Positions 11,701-28,989 of a stretch of DNA of 64,000 nucleotides are shown in pieces. A model generated the notes under the pieces. It was given only the letters and a program-made list of their open reading frames with translations, was not told the DNA's origin and searched no databases. Source of the stretch: Lutjanus erythropterus (lineage: Eukaryota > Chordata > Actinopteri > Lutjaniformes > Lutjanidae); contig CM034598.1 in the NCBI GenBank assembly GCA_020091685.1, forward strand, positions 22,452,326 through 22,516,325, written 5' to 3'. The translations under genes were made by a program, and so were the position numbers. Numbering within the stretch: the first letter of the stretch is position 1; each line of letters opens with the position of its first letter.

Positions 11701-14700
11701 AAGAAACTGTAGGATTGTTGTGTGGCTATCAGCTCTTTAACAGAGACAAAGAGAAGTAGAAATGGTTCCTACCCGTGTCCATCCTTTGAAAGGAACATTT
11801 CATGGAAAGGGAACTGTCGGTCCAGGTCTCTCTCGATCACATCCACCCAGCTCTGCAGAGCATGCTGCGCATCCAGAGACTGACACAGAGACAAAACACC
11901 TCGTCAACCACCACAAAGTCAACCACCTACAAACACTTCGCTATGTGACTTTAAAAAATCTTTTTATCTACTGTATGAAGCAGTAAAATAGTTCATGTAT
12001 TGCACTAGAGCTGCAAAAATGAGTCAATTGATCAATTAGCTGTCAGCTATTAAATTAATTCCAAACCATTTTGATAATTGATCTATTGTGTTCAGTCATT
12101 TTTTAAGAAAAAAAATCTAAATCCTCTGTTTTCAGCTTCTCAAATGTGAATATTGTCTGGTTTTCATACTTTTTGGACATTTTTGAACCAAATAACTAAA
12201 TGATTAATCGAGAAAATGATCAATAGATTAATTGATTAAGAAAATAATAGTTAGTTGCAGTCCTGTATTGCAGCGTGATGAACCTAGGTACAGTCAATGC
12301 TTCAAGTCTGTAATAATACATTTATTGATTAGTTGATAGAAAATGTATTAATGTCAATTGATTTTCTATTAAGCGACTAATTAAACAACTATTCATTTCA
12401 CCATCAACAAGCCAGAGAATAGTTCACAAAGCCCAAACTGTGAAAGATACTTTATTTACAGAGAATAGCAAGAAATCACCACGAGTTTAATTTGTTGTCA
12501 AATTGTGCCAGTGCATTTACTAATCAATTAATCAGTGAGAGTGTTTAGTTTTTCTTACCTGGTAAAGGTTTTCGTTTTGTTTCATCTTGTCAGTGGCTCC
12601 ACACAGCAGAGGCCAGCACTTCGCTCTGAGTGACGCTGGGATGCCTTTCTGACACTGTACTTTGACCTGAAGAGGACGTCAGTAACAGAAAGTATCAGTA
12701 TGAATGTTAACAGGCCTTTTTCACAGAAGACATTTTGACGTGTCGTGGAAGGAAAAGCACAGGTGTGACTAATACTGTTGCAAGTTAATTCCTGCACACT
12801 TTTTAACTTGCAGTAGCACATTAATTTAGGTGCAACATTTCAGTCCTAACCCCTCATCTGACAAAGTGTTTGCGATGAGAAAAAAACATCTTAAATAAGG
12901 AGTAGTTATTAGTCTGCAACCGATCCCATTTGACATAGTTAATAATCTGACACATTACAATCTCCAAAACAGAGGTAGAAAAATAAAGCACTCTGACTTT
13001 TATTTACTGTGCTTTTCCTACTGTGACATGTCAGAATGCCTCACATCCTTCGTTCAGTTTGAGAGTTTATTTACTCCAGTTTAATGATGTTAAGTATCTA
13101 AGTTGGGACACACCTTACTGGTCTTCTTCAGCAAGATGCGATCCCACTGGACGATGATGCTTATCCATTTGGCCTCCCTCTGCCTGACCAACTCAGGGGG
13201 TGGGCCCACACTCCTGACGTCAAAACAGCATGCAAAGCACCAGGTAAGTATATAAACATGAAACAACTATTTTCAAAACACAAATGAGAGCCTCATGTGT
13301 CTCATTCAGTAACCATACAGTAGTGAGGGTCTCAAAACTGCCATTTAACTGAAGACCCTTTATGTCAGCTTGCAAAGTTCCTGCAGACTGTTTTGTGTGT
13401 TGTCATGATACAAAGACAGCGCTCTGAAAATCAAGACAGGAAACAGGAAAACCACACGGTAGCAGTTTTAAGTCTCCATAGCAACAGGTCAGGATGTTAT
13501 CAATGGGGAAAGTGTGAAGATGACAGGTAGCAGTTTGTTCAGCTGGTCCTATCCTCAATTCAGACGGCTGCATCTTGTCCACCTCCAGGATTTTTTTGTT
13601 CGATTGGTGATTAAATATAATGTAAATATTTAGTCAGTTGATTCTGATCAACTCTGCTGCTAATATCTAAAAGTAAAACTGCTCCAGAATTTTCATGTAC
13701 GTGATCTTAATTCTAGTTTGCTCTCATTCTGGCCTGGCTTATATGCACCTCGACATAACTGTAAATCCACATTAACACAGCGACCCCAGAAGGTCGCCGT
13801 CCTGCTTCAAATGAATCCCTTTCTACACCACGTATGGCATGTCTCTGCAAAACAGAGTATTAGTGTTTTACTGTAAATGTCCCTATAAAAATTACCACAT
13901 ATAGACATTTCTTCCAACAGTTTATTGACTTTTCATGTGGCTGTCTCCTTGTTAAAGCTCTCCCACTGCAACTGTAAAGTTCAAACTTTACTTGCTGTGT
14001 AAACAACGCTTTCTTTCACTCTAGCAGAAACATTTTGCTCTTTTGTTTTTTTGGCCCATGCTTCACGTTTAGACTGTGCCTTTTTATTCTCAAATAAATG
14101 GTTTGGAAGCTGCAGCTTTCTCATTAAGACCGGTTTACTAATTGTCTTTTGACTGCATTTTTCTAATGGCAGTACTGTGCTATTTGGCCAGTTGGCTCTG
14201 TGTCTTGGAGGCGCTGTTCTTTCTCATAAAAGTGTTGGATTAAATTACTGTTTTTCAGATACTTGGTCTCTTTAGAAATATGTCTGCTTTGGAAGAAAAT
14301 GACTTTAGGGTACGCTGTACACCCCCTTGGAAACTTTCAGCATTCACAGTAACAGTTTGTTTTGAATCATATGAAAGAAACAACTGGAAAATATTGAATC
14401 TAAAAGTGTTTTAAGGTTAAAAAAACACAAGCAGAAGTGACAGCCCTACAAAGAACAGTAGTTCCCAACTAAGAAGAAAATCAGGGGTCACCAGATACTA
14501 TATTTACACAAAATAATGTAGCCTTTTCAGTCCCCCCCTTTTTGAAATCAGGATTTTTTCACCTTTAAAATCCTTCAAATGAAACAACAGGAGAAGGAAA
14601 ATTGATCCAAGCCATAAACAAAGATCTAGAACTAAGGGCCCATATTATTAATGCAGTAGCACGTAGTATTAATTGTTAAATCATTCGATGAAAGTGTAGT

Positions 14701-15383
14701 GGGATCATGAATGCATCAGTTTATTTTGGTGTTGCAGCAGCATACTGGTTTCACACTGTGGTATGATACCTGCCAGTCCTCATACTATGTACAATATATT
14801 AGCTTATTTTTGGCATTGTATTCTGGTGTAGTTGTGTCATTAAAAGAAACTAAGTTTATGTCATGTGTCATGTCTGTCAGGACATAATATTTTGTGAAAT
14901 TCTAATGAAGCATTTGTTCAACCAAAAAAAAGAAAAGGAAAAAACCCTCGTATTTTTAGTAATTTACGTGTCACTGTAGCTAACAACAACAACAACAACA
15001 ACAATAATAATAATAATCATTTTATTTATGTAGCACCTTTAAAAACTGAGTTTACAAAGTGCTTTGACACACGTAGTGTTAATTGTTAAATCATTCGATG
15101 AAAGTGTAGTGGGATCATGAATGCATCAGTTTATTTTGGTGTTGCAGCAGCATACTGGTTTCACACTGTGGTATGATACCTGCCAGTCCTCATGCTATGT
15201 ACAATATATTAGCTTATTTTGGCATTGTATTCTGGTGTAGTTGTGTCATTAAAAGAAACTAAGTTTATGTCATGTGTCATGTCTGTCAGGACATAATATT
15301 TTGTGAAATTCTAATGAAGCATTTGTTCAACCAAAAAGAAAAGGAAAAACCCTTGTATTTTTAGTAATTTACGTGTCACTAAC

Positions 15384-15439
<56 letters not shown>

Positions 15440-16946
15440 TAACTATGTGATGACAGAATACATCTTGTTTGGAGTAGGGATGCACCGATACCAACACCAG
15501 TATCTGTGTCATGTACTTGTGCATAAAACTAATTTCACCACACCTGTACCACTTTATGAAAAGTACTGCCTTCATCACAAACAATTTGATTAAAACATCT
15601 AAGGAACCACACAGAGTTCAAAGAGTTTACTAATGCTAGCCACAGGAAACAGCAACAGCAATTTGTTTGCGAAGTGAGGAACAACAGATAAAAAATAAAA
15701 CATGTTTTTAAAGTCATTGTAAGAACTGTAAGAACTGTAATGGCATTATTAAGTACTCATATCAGTACTTGGTAATGGCAAATTTATGTACGGGGGAGCT
15801 CTTGTTGACTGAAATATAAATATTTGTGATAAAAAAACGTATGAAAACCATACTTGTCACCTATGTTTCAATTCAATCACTAACACATTTTTAAGACTTT
15901 TGAAAATTAATGAAAATAGATAAATCTTTCTAATGGATTGATATTTTAAAGGGACAGTTCACACCACAATCAAAAGCATATTTTTCCTCTGGCCTGTAGT
16001 GCTGTTCACCCATCTAGATTTTTTTTTATGAGAGTTGCAGTGTTTTGGGGATATCTGCTGTAGAGATGTCTGCTTTCTCTCCAATATAATGTAACTAAAT
16101 GGCACTCGCCTTGTGATGCTCCAAGCACCAAAAAAAAAAAAAAAAAAGAAAGAAAGAAAATTTCAAAACCAATGTGTTTTTCCAAAACTCTTGACCTGGT
16201 TACTCAAGATAATCCACAGACCTTGTTGTGTCTAGTTTCATGTAGGAACTATTTTCTTTCTATTAGAAATAAAGTAACTCTTGTATATTTTCAAGTAGTG
16301 CTGGTAGATTCTACTGCAGAAACACAATAGTTCCTACATGAAACTAATCACAACATGGTCTGTGGCTTATTTTGAGCAACTGGGTCATTATGTTTGAAAA
16401 AATACACTTAATTTGAATTTTCCAAATGGATATTTTTATGTGCTTGGAGCAACACAGGACTTTTTTTGCCATTTGGACCTGTTGCATTTGAGAATAGTCT
16501 TAAGCTGATATATTCAAGACTCTGCAACTCACATCAAAACAGTATAGATAGATATATAGCACTACAGGCCAGAGGGAAAATATGTGTTTTTGGTTTTGGT
16601 TTTGTCCCTTTAAGACCTTATGGTGCATTTCCTATACTGCATTTGAAACCAGTTGTACCTATCTCAGCCATCATTTGTCTCTCTACATTTGACCTATTTA
16701 AATGAAAGTGTTCAGACAACAGAGAAGAAGTATACCTGGTTTTGATGACAGTGCTAGGTTCAGTGACAGTATAGTAACAGTGCACCAGCACAAATGTGGA
16801 ACTGCTCACCCAGCTGTGGATCCATTGGTCACAATGAAGCCAAACCGGTCTGTTTCAGGTTCCAGACCAAACTCTGAGCCTGCGTCAGATCCAGAGCTGT
16901 CCTCTTCACAGAGGGTCTTCTGGGCTGGACTCGACGCACTCAACAT
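5724..16946 (-). CDS. tbc1d10c: TBC1D10C (carabin)-like RabGAP with expanded repetitive tail
   Basis: Encodes a TBC-domain Rab GTPase-activating protein. Mammalian carabin (about 446 aa) also restrains calcineurin and Ras in lymphocytes. Nine coding exons, in transcript order: 16946-16810, 13213-13114, 12666-12559, 11879-11773, 11557-11443, 11290-11225, 10028-9839, 9578-9418 and 8678-5724 (stop TGA 5726-5724). The lengths sum to 3939 bases, giving 1312 aa with all phases matching. Residues 30-37 (PETDRFGF) fit the TBC1D10 N-terminus. The TBC domain runs from about residue 80 to 310, with the arginine finger in IERDLDR (130-136) and the glutamine finger in YCQ (171-173). Exon 9 encodes residues 329-1312: a TBC1D10C-like start ([14 protein letters not shown]), an acidic Glu/Thr/Val-rich region with nine 18-residue repeats, a VPKILIQDF motif, a basic coiled stretch, [11 protein letters not shown] as in human carabin, and a C-terminus ending YF. 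The ATG lies three bases after an acceptor (16951-16953), so a non-coding exon lies upstream. Confidence 0.92.
7666..8190 (-). repeat. Coding minisatellite, 54-bp (18-aa) repeats in tbc1d10c exon 9
   Basis: About nine complete tandem copies of a 54-base unit encoding variants of [18 protein letters not shown], with partial copies at both ends, covering roughly residues 491-666. Copies alternate between IVQNTPTEQ and DIQKTPTEQ endings, so the array probably also grew as two-unit blocks. Every copy keeps the frame. The antisense frames stay open for over 300 codons only because of this repetition. Confidence 0.93.
8679..9417 (-). other. tbc1d10c intron 8
   Basis: AT-rich intron between the 9418 donor side and the 8679 acceptor side. 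No element or gene recognised. Confidence 0.6.
10029..11224 (-). other. tbc1d10c intron 6
   Basis: 1.2 kb intron. About 10113-10150 and 10470-10510 read as opposed, degenerate ends of an old element (GGGATGCACCGATT versus GGTGCATCCCTAAT), with a fold-back appearance. No gene is seen. Confidence 0.45.
12006..12265. mobile_element. Short inverted-terminal element, family A
   Basis: Starts TAGAGCTGCAAAAATGA and ends TTAGTTGCAGTC. This is the recurrent family A unit: outer GCTGCAACTAA-type inverted ends, an internal AAAATGTCA/CAAATGTGA core and multiple ATTGATTAAT strings. A partial second copy follows at about 12325-12405. It lies in tbc1d10c intron 3. Confidence 0.6.
14661..15380 (+). repeat. 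Recent direct duplication, offset 410 bases
   Basis: Unit 1 (14661-14975) and unit 2 (15071-15380) are nearly identical over about 310 bases, with only a few substitutions and small A-run or T-run length changes. The 95-base spacer is an (AAC)n(AAT)n tract followed by TTATTTATGTAGCACCTTT-like repeat sequence. Unit 2 ends in a long (AAT)n run, so both copies end on the same type of microsatellite. Confidence 0.9.
15381..15437 (+). repeat. (AAT)n microsatellite
   Basis: About 18 near-perfect AAT/ATA triplets directly after duplication unit 2. Confidence 0.9.
15947..16613. mobile_element. Fold-back element, family C (667 bp)
   Basis: Outer ends TTAAAGGGACAGTTC and its near inverse TGTCCCTTTAA. 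Further inverted pairs nest inward: CCTGTAGTGCTGTT with ATAGCACTACAGG, GCTCCAAGCACC with TGTGCTTGGAGC, and AGTTTCATGTAGGAACTA with TAGTTCCTACATGAAACTA. Nearly the whole length could pair into one hairpin. No transposase is encoded. Related copies are at 31557-31809 and 42786-43232, with a half copy at 4432-4690. Confidence 0.8.
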
Positions 16947-16950
16947 CTTT

Positions 16951-18100
16951 CTGGAAGAGAACAGGAGGCTCCTCAATATTCATGTGACCGTGTGTGTACT
17001 CAATCATCATGATTATATAAAGATGATGCATCAGAGACTTGTGACTTTACAATACCTCCTACATCAATGTTCAATACCTTGACCCCATCCAAAAACGCTG
17101 CTCTGAATGGAGTATGTTCAGGTTGTAAATGTTAGTACTATTAGTGTGCAAATGACATGCCTGCTGGGCTTTGTAACATTTTAAAAGTGGTATGCTTTAC
17201 CACCCGTGTTCAATTCAAGCCAAGGATATGACATCTACTGGCTCAGTTTTAATGTAAAGTAGTTTACATCAACTTTCTGCCCTCCCACCAACCACAAACA
17301 CAACCACAACAAGAAGACAGTTGTTAAATCTCTTAAAATGTGCTTTTAAATTAATTACCTTTCACGTTTCCGTCATGTTTCATCGCTCGGTTATTGAAGA
17401 GCTCAAATGTGAGATCCTCCAGTAGTGAGAGGAAGACAAACTTCCTCTCTCTCTCTCTCTTTGCTTGTTTGCTCTCTCTCTCCCTCTGCCTCCCTCTGTC
17501 AGTACTATAAATGCATCATATCTATTTTAATTGTCCTCCCTTATAGCAGCAAAATTGACAATTTATGGAATGTAATATTCCTTTTTAGCTGTCGTGGAAG
17601 TGATTCTCAGTTGCTCAAATATGGTTCATCAACATAACAGACTTGTAAGCTCTCTTGGTATTTTTTAAGAAAGTTACAGACCTATCTGTAAAATCTGGCT
17701 TTTAATTTGGAGTAATCTTATAGGCTTAGTTTTTAACCTACCATCACTGGTTACACCATTTTTATTCCCAGGTGTTTCTCTTATTTTATTATATTGACTT
17801 TTATGTATTGACTTTTTGACACCTTATCGCTTGTTGTTGTAATTTTAATTCTTGCAGCATATTTTATTTATGTTTTTTTGTTTTTATTTTTGTTTGTGTT
17901 ATTTCAGTTCTGCTATGTGAAGCACTTTTGGCCTGCATACGAGTGATATATGTAAAATGTGCTTCTCTTGCTTCCTCTTTAGTGTACAGAACGTATGATG
18001 CTTTTGCTTGCTGTAGGAAAGACGACAACCAGCTATACGTGCCTGGAGGTAATTTAAACTGAGAACGGGAAATTTACGAGGAGTACTTGAATGCAACATA
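16951..18100. promoter_or_regulatory. Divergent tbc1d10c/ndufs8 promoter interval
   Basis: The two genes are transcribed away from each other. A possible non-coding first exon of tbc1d10c ends at 17359 on the minus strand (GTGAAAG followed by GTAATT). A CT-rich tract covers about 17443-17490. No TATA box or coding sequence is evident. The transcription start sites are inferred, not seen. Confidence 0.4.
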
Positions 18101-18174
18101 AATACAATTGCGCAGTTCGGTGACAGAGTTGTCAGCGTGTTGTCGCCTGTTGCTCATCAGAAATTGTGATAGAG
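18101..18174 (+). other. Probable non-coding first exon of ndufs8
   Basis: The strong donor AGAG/GTAAGT at 18174/18175 has no coding potential before it, and the first ndufs8 coding exon begins exactly after an acceptor. This makes a leader exon ending here likely. The left boundary is not determined. Confidence 0.45.
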
Positions 18175-19071
18175 GTAAGTCTAGCAGAGGGTATTTATAA
18201 ATGGGAACAACTTACTGTGACGAGTTTAGGCTTCGAGGGTACAGGCCATGTTGAATGCATAGAGCTGTTTTTCGTATTCTGATAAATTGCCCTTAATTAA
18301 GTAGCTACTATGACAGTAACGTTAAGTGTGGATATAGTATGTTATAAAGTTTGGACTCACAATTTGATTTTACGTACATGTGTCATTTGCTCAAATTAAA
18401 GGAAATTACCAAATAAACGTTTTTTTTTTAAGAAAATTGCGTGCTCATGTAACCATTACGTTTCAATTTTCGCTAACGGTTATTTAATTTTTAATGAGGC
18501 GTTCAGGATCTATCGGACAGAAGAGTATTACGTATTAAGTAGCCATTTTAGCGGAAAGGATTGTCCACTTGCCCGTAAACCGGTTGCAAAATTTCAGCAG
18601 CGGCGTTATCATAGACAGCATATAAATAGCATATATATTCGTATGTTATATGGTACAGTTTGTTTAGATTTGGTTGAACGTGTCAAAAACGCCTACCAGT
18701 ACACGATAACAATATAGCAGATTCAGATGCCTTTTCCGTTTATGTGGCGTGACTGCTGGTCTAGCAATAAGGGTACTAATTGTAGAATAATCCTCGAATG
18801 CCTCAAAAGAGGACTTGTTTCGATTCTTCCCATTCTGCCGGCATGCAGTGAACGTATCAACCTGCTGACGTAATGGCAGGGATTTGGGGCGCGAGATTAC
18901 AGGACGTCTGTGTTGGCAGTCTATCCATCACTCAGTCCTCTATTGTTTTCAGTGAAGAGCTTTGTTTCTGAGTTGCAACACATGAGGTTTCCTGTATGTA
19001 CTGTGTACACGTTAGTTCCTCAAACGAGTCTCGTCTATGTCAACATGCTTTCCACTGTCCTCTTTGCTCAG

Positions 19072-22448
<3,377 letters not shown>

Positions 22449-22799
22449 ACTCACTGCCTGCAAAGATGTGTCATAAAATGAGATATCTTATCATCTTTCT
22501 ACGCATTAAAGAAATTATTTGTAGTTTTACAGATATTCCCATGAGTCACATGTGAGCAGTGAAGCCTTGCTGCCTCAGACTCTCAGAACTGAGAGAAAAT
22601 ATAAACACGCACAAATCATATGTCTTGTGTCGTAATGATGGATGACATTGCACTTTTATTATATTGACAGCCTGTAACCCATGTAACCTATGCACAGTCT
22701 GTAATAGACTATTTTCTGCTGCACTTTGCACATTTTATCTGATGTAATAGTCTGAAAGAGTATATGTATGTAATGCACTGAAGCTATTTAAGATCGTAA

Positions 22800-22805
22800 A
22801 ATAAA
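22800..22805 (+). terminator. Poly(A) signal of ndufs8
   Basis: AATAAA 352 bases after the stop. An earlier variant, ATTAAA at 22505-22510, could give a much shorter 3' UTR. Confidence 0.65.
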
Positions 22806-22861
22806 TCAAGCTTTAAAACTTTAACAGTTCATTCGCCTGTTGCATTAAAGCTGATTCTGAA

Positions 22862-24300
22862 ACAATAACTGATTAACTGACCCCAGTTGGGAATAGTAAT
22901 TGCCAATAATTTGACTATTCAATTAATTATTTAAGTTATTTATCAAGCAAAATGCCAAAAAAAGGTTTGAATATTGGGCTCTGGAACTATTTTCTGATAC
23001 GCTGATCAAACAATTAAGTAATTTATTGTGTAGGGGTGAGCAGATCGATCCTCAAAATATACCACTACAGAATCTTAATCTCATATTAACACCATCATCA
23101 TCATTATCAGTAGTATCAAAACTAACAAATGGATCCATCACATGTTTGATGACAGCCTGGGCACATAAACATTCTTCATGTTCTTCATTCTTTTGCTTGC
23201 AAAATTTGCATCTCTGCTGCTATTGTTTGCATATAGACAGTGGTCATTCACATTTAGTAATGAACATTTCTTTACCATTAAAAACTATGTTGTGATTAAA
23301 GGGATAGTTCGTCCAAAAATGAAAATTCAGTCATCATCAACTCATCTTCACGCTGATTGAAGTTTGGGTTTAGTTTTTTAGTCCACAAAACACTGCTGGA
23401 GTTTCACAGGAAAACACTGTTGCAGAATTTCCCAAACAATGTAGCTAAGTGAATGTTGACCAGTTAAAAAAACATCCAGGAAAAAAAAAGCACAAAATAC
23501 TTTTATACTGCTTGTCTGGTGTAATCCAAGTCTCCTAAAGCCCTAACATGCCAAGTTAACATGAAAAATGTAATTTACACAATGCTTTTTAGCCTAAATC
23601 TTCACTGTAGAGCCTTAACTTGGAGCCATGTGAGCATGAACACTGTCTGAACTGGGTATATGTGGTGTGACGGTTTGCTCATGGAAGTGAATGGCATGTT
23701 GGAGCTTGAGGAGACTTGGATTACACCAGACAAGCAGTATGGAGGCATTTTGTGTTTTGTTTTTTTCACCTGTTTTTTTCTGGTTGAAAACTGTTCACCA
23801 TTCACTTACATTGTTTGGGAGATTCTGCAGTGCTGTTTTTCTGTAAAACTCCAGCAGTGTTATGTGGAGTAAAAAATGAAACCCGACCTTCAATCACCAT
23901 GAGGGTGAGTAGATAATGACTTAATTTTCATTTTTGGGTGATTAACATAGAGTTGTAAAAAGAAATGCCTCATGTTTGAGAAGTGATTCGATGGAACTAT
24001 ATATAGAAGAAGAATAGTAGCAAATTCTGACATATTTGCTGCTTTTAACAATACAAAGTATCAATATCAGTATTGATATCAGTGATCCTGGACCTGGTAG
24101 TAGTTGGTATCAGTTTGAAAAGAAATCATGTATTATCTCCACCCTCATTATCAAGAAAATAATTGAGCAAATGAGTCTTCTTTGTTACATGGTAAGGATC
24201 AGGAATTGCATTTGCTTTTAGTTTGTCATTGAAGATGTTTAAAACACTATAGTGAGCCATGATACTCTATTAACTTTAATACTGGGGGCTACATTTACAA
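22862..24300. other. ndufs8-ran intergenic region, repeats only
   Basis: About 22862-23020 is a degenerate partial family A copy. 23296-23947 is a family B fold-back element. Its flanks (about 23030-23290 and 23950-24220) share a microsatellite-like ATCAGTAGTATC/ATATCAGTATTGATATC character and may be one older element split by the insertion. No gene is seen. Confidence 0.5.
23296..23947. mobile_element. Fold-back element, family B (652 bp)
   Basis: Ends TTAAAGGGATAGTTC and CATTTTTGGGTGATTAA. Inverted internal pairs include CCAAAAATGAAAATTCAGT with ACTTAATTTTCATTTTTGG, AACACTGCTGGAGTTT with AACTCCAGCAGTGTT, GCAGAATTTCCCAAACAATG with CATTGTTTGGGAGATTCTGC, and TTGGATTACACCAGACAAG with CTTGTCTGGTGTAATCCAA. 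It can pair along most of its length and encodes nothing. A second copy lies at 40845-41407. Confidence 0.8.
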
Positions 24301-24399
24301 CATTTTCTAGATAGACGTGCCTGTTTAAGATTAGCAGACCTGCTGAATCATGGTCTGCTTCATGGTGCATGCTCTAAAATCAAATGCGTTTTCACCATT

Positions 24400-24515
24400 G
24401 ACTGTTTTGCCGCTGCGGTGGTCACGTGACAAGGGCGGAAACTGACTCATATGTCCACGCTGAATCTCCCGCGAACGCTGCCATTTACCTCTTTTCTCTC
24501 TCAGTGGTGACACCG
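24400..24515 (+). promoter_or_regulatory. ran promoter and non-coding first exon
   Basis: An E-box CACGTG sits at 24423-24428 with a CTCCCGCGAA E2F-like string just downstream. A good donor (CACCG/GTGAGT) ends a leader exon at 24515. The acceptor just upstream of the ran ATG (AG 25288-25289) shows that the 5' UTR is spliced. The first base of the exon is not known. Confidence 0.5.
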
Positions 24516-24989
24516 GTGAGTCTCTACATTCTTCTCTCATTGTGACCGGTTCTATATTTAAGTTTGAGTTTCGGGGGAAAGTGTGTTAAACAACGGGAAC
24601 CTTGTAGATAAACACGGGATTACTGTGGCGTTACACATCTAACCATGTGAGGGTTGAGCAACTAGGTTAGGCCATTGATTTTTTTTCTTGTGCTAACTCC
24701 AAGCTAACTTAGCCGTTAGCTTGTGGAAAGAATGGCTTCCATGCCGTGCTAGCTAACAGGTTAGCACAGCTCTTCTTAATTTTACTGCTTTGTTCTTGAG
24801 ATGCGCTATTTCTCTTTGATTGTGTCGACTGTTGTTGACAAAGCAGCCGTGAATTTCTTAAGTTGGCTTAACGTCTGACAGTTGTTTTTTGCTTAAGTTT
24901 AACATCAACTGCAACATGGAACACATTGGATGCTCTACAGTCGATTGTTCCAGTCGAACAAGAAAAAGTGCGGTCGAGTGGCGTATGGC

Positions 24990-25215
24990 GCACTCTAACG
25001 TTAGTAGCTTGTTAGCTAGCTAGCTAGCAACGTAGCATTGCGTCCAAATGCGGCTACAGAGGCGAGCACGAGCAACGTTACACGTATTTGTAGCAAGTAC
25101 AGCATGATTTGAACACATTTAGGCGTTGACATAATGGCGACAATAAGCGTCAAACTAACTGGAACAAACCGTTAAATCAGGGTGTTGCTAACAGCGCGAA
25201 CGTTAGCGGGACGTT
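24990..25215. promoter_or_regulatory. TAACGTTA/GCTAGC motif cluster, ran intron 1
   Basis: Several copies of CTAACGTTAG-like and GCTAGCTAGC strings lie in CpG-containing DNA just downstream of the first exon (about 24998, 25010-25028, 25055, 25200), with another at 25430-25442. The same motifs cluster in kdm2a intron 1. Confidence 0.4.
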
Positions 25216-25307
25216 AATGATGCCTGTCTAACTTAGCGGACAGGAGGAAGACGGAGAACGTGCTAACCATCCCGCCTTGTTCTTTTCAGCTCAGATAAAT
25301 CGCGACC

Positions 25308-28648
<3,341 letters not shown>

Positions 28649-28953
28649 CCTGTTTGTTTCCCGAAACCCCTCCCCCAACTGTGGACAGGAAGTTGTTGGA
28701 GTTTTGCCCCCTTTACTGTAAAATCCCCTTTCAGATTTTTTATTTTTGAATTTTTTTGTTTGTTTTAAAACTAAAAAAAACTTGGTGGAAAAGTTGTGGT
28801 TCTAATTTCACTGTTTAAGACACACCCACCCTAGTGTTGTCGTCGGCATGGCAACGTGCTACTCTTCATCGTCGAGCACCCTTCACCGCACTTATCCAGC
28901 TCACATAATGCTGTTGTACGGTGTACTGGAAGCACTAAGGGGAGTAAACTTTG

Positions 28954-28959
28954 AATAAA
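28954..28959 (+). terminator. Poly(A) signal of ran
   Basis: AATAAA 306 bases after the stop, followed by a T/GT-rich stretch (ATGTCTGTCTTTCTC) typical of a downstream element. Confidence 0.8.
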
Positions 28960-28989
28960 AACATTCTCAATATAACATGTCTGTCTTTC

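Larger units (their letters stand above)
13214..16809 (-). other. tbc1d10c intron 1 (3.6 kb), repeat-rich
   Basis: Holds the 410-bp-period duplication (14661-15380), AAC/AAT microsatellites (14981-15015, 15381-15437) and the fold-back element at 15947-16613. Positions 13260-14640 show no recognised element or gene. Confidence 0.65.

Noticed and set aside
16702-17082. 126-codon plus-strand frame
   Set aside because: Overlaps tbc1d10c coding exon 1 in antisense; no donor or acceptor fits.
18911-19071. In-frame extension upstream of the ndufs8 ATG (54 more codons)
   Set aside because: An acceptor AG sits directly before the conserved start, and the upstream residues do not look like a mitochondrial presequence. 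It is intron sequence that happens to be open.
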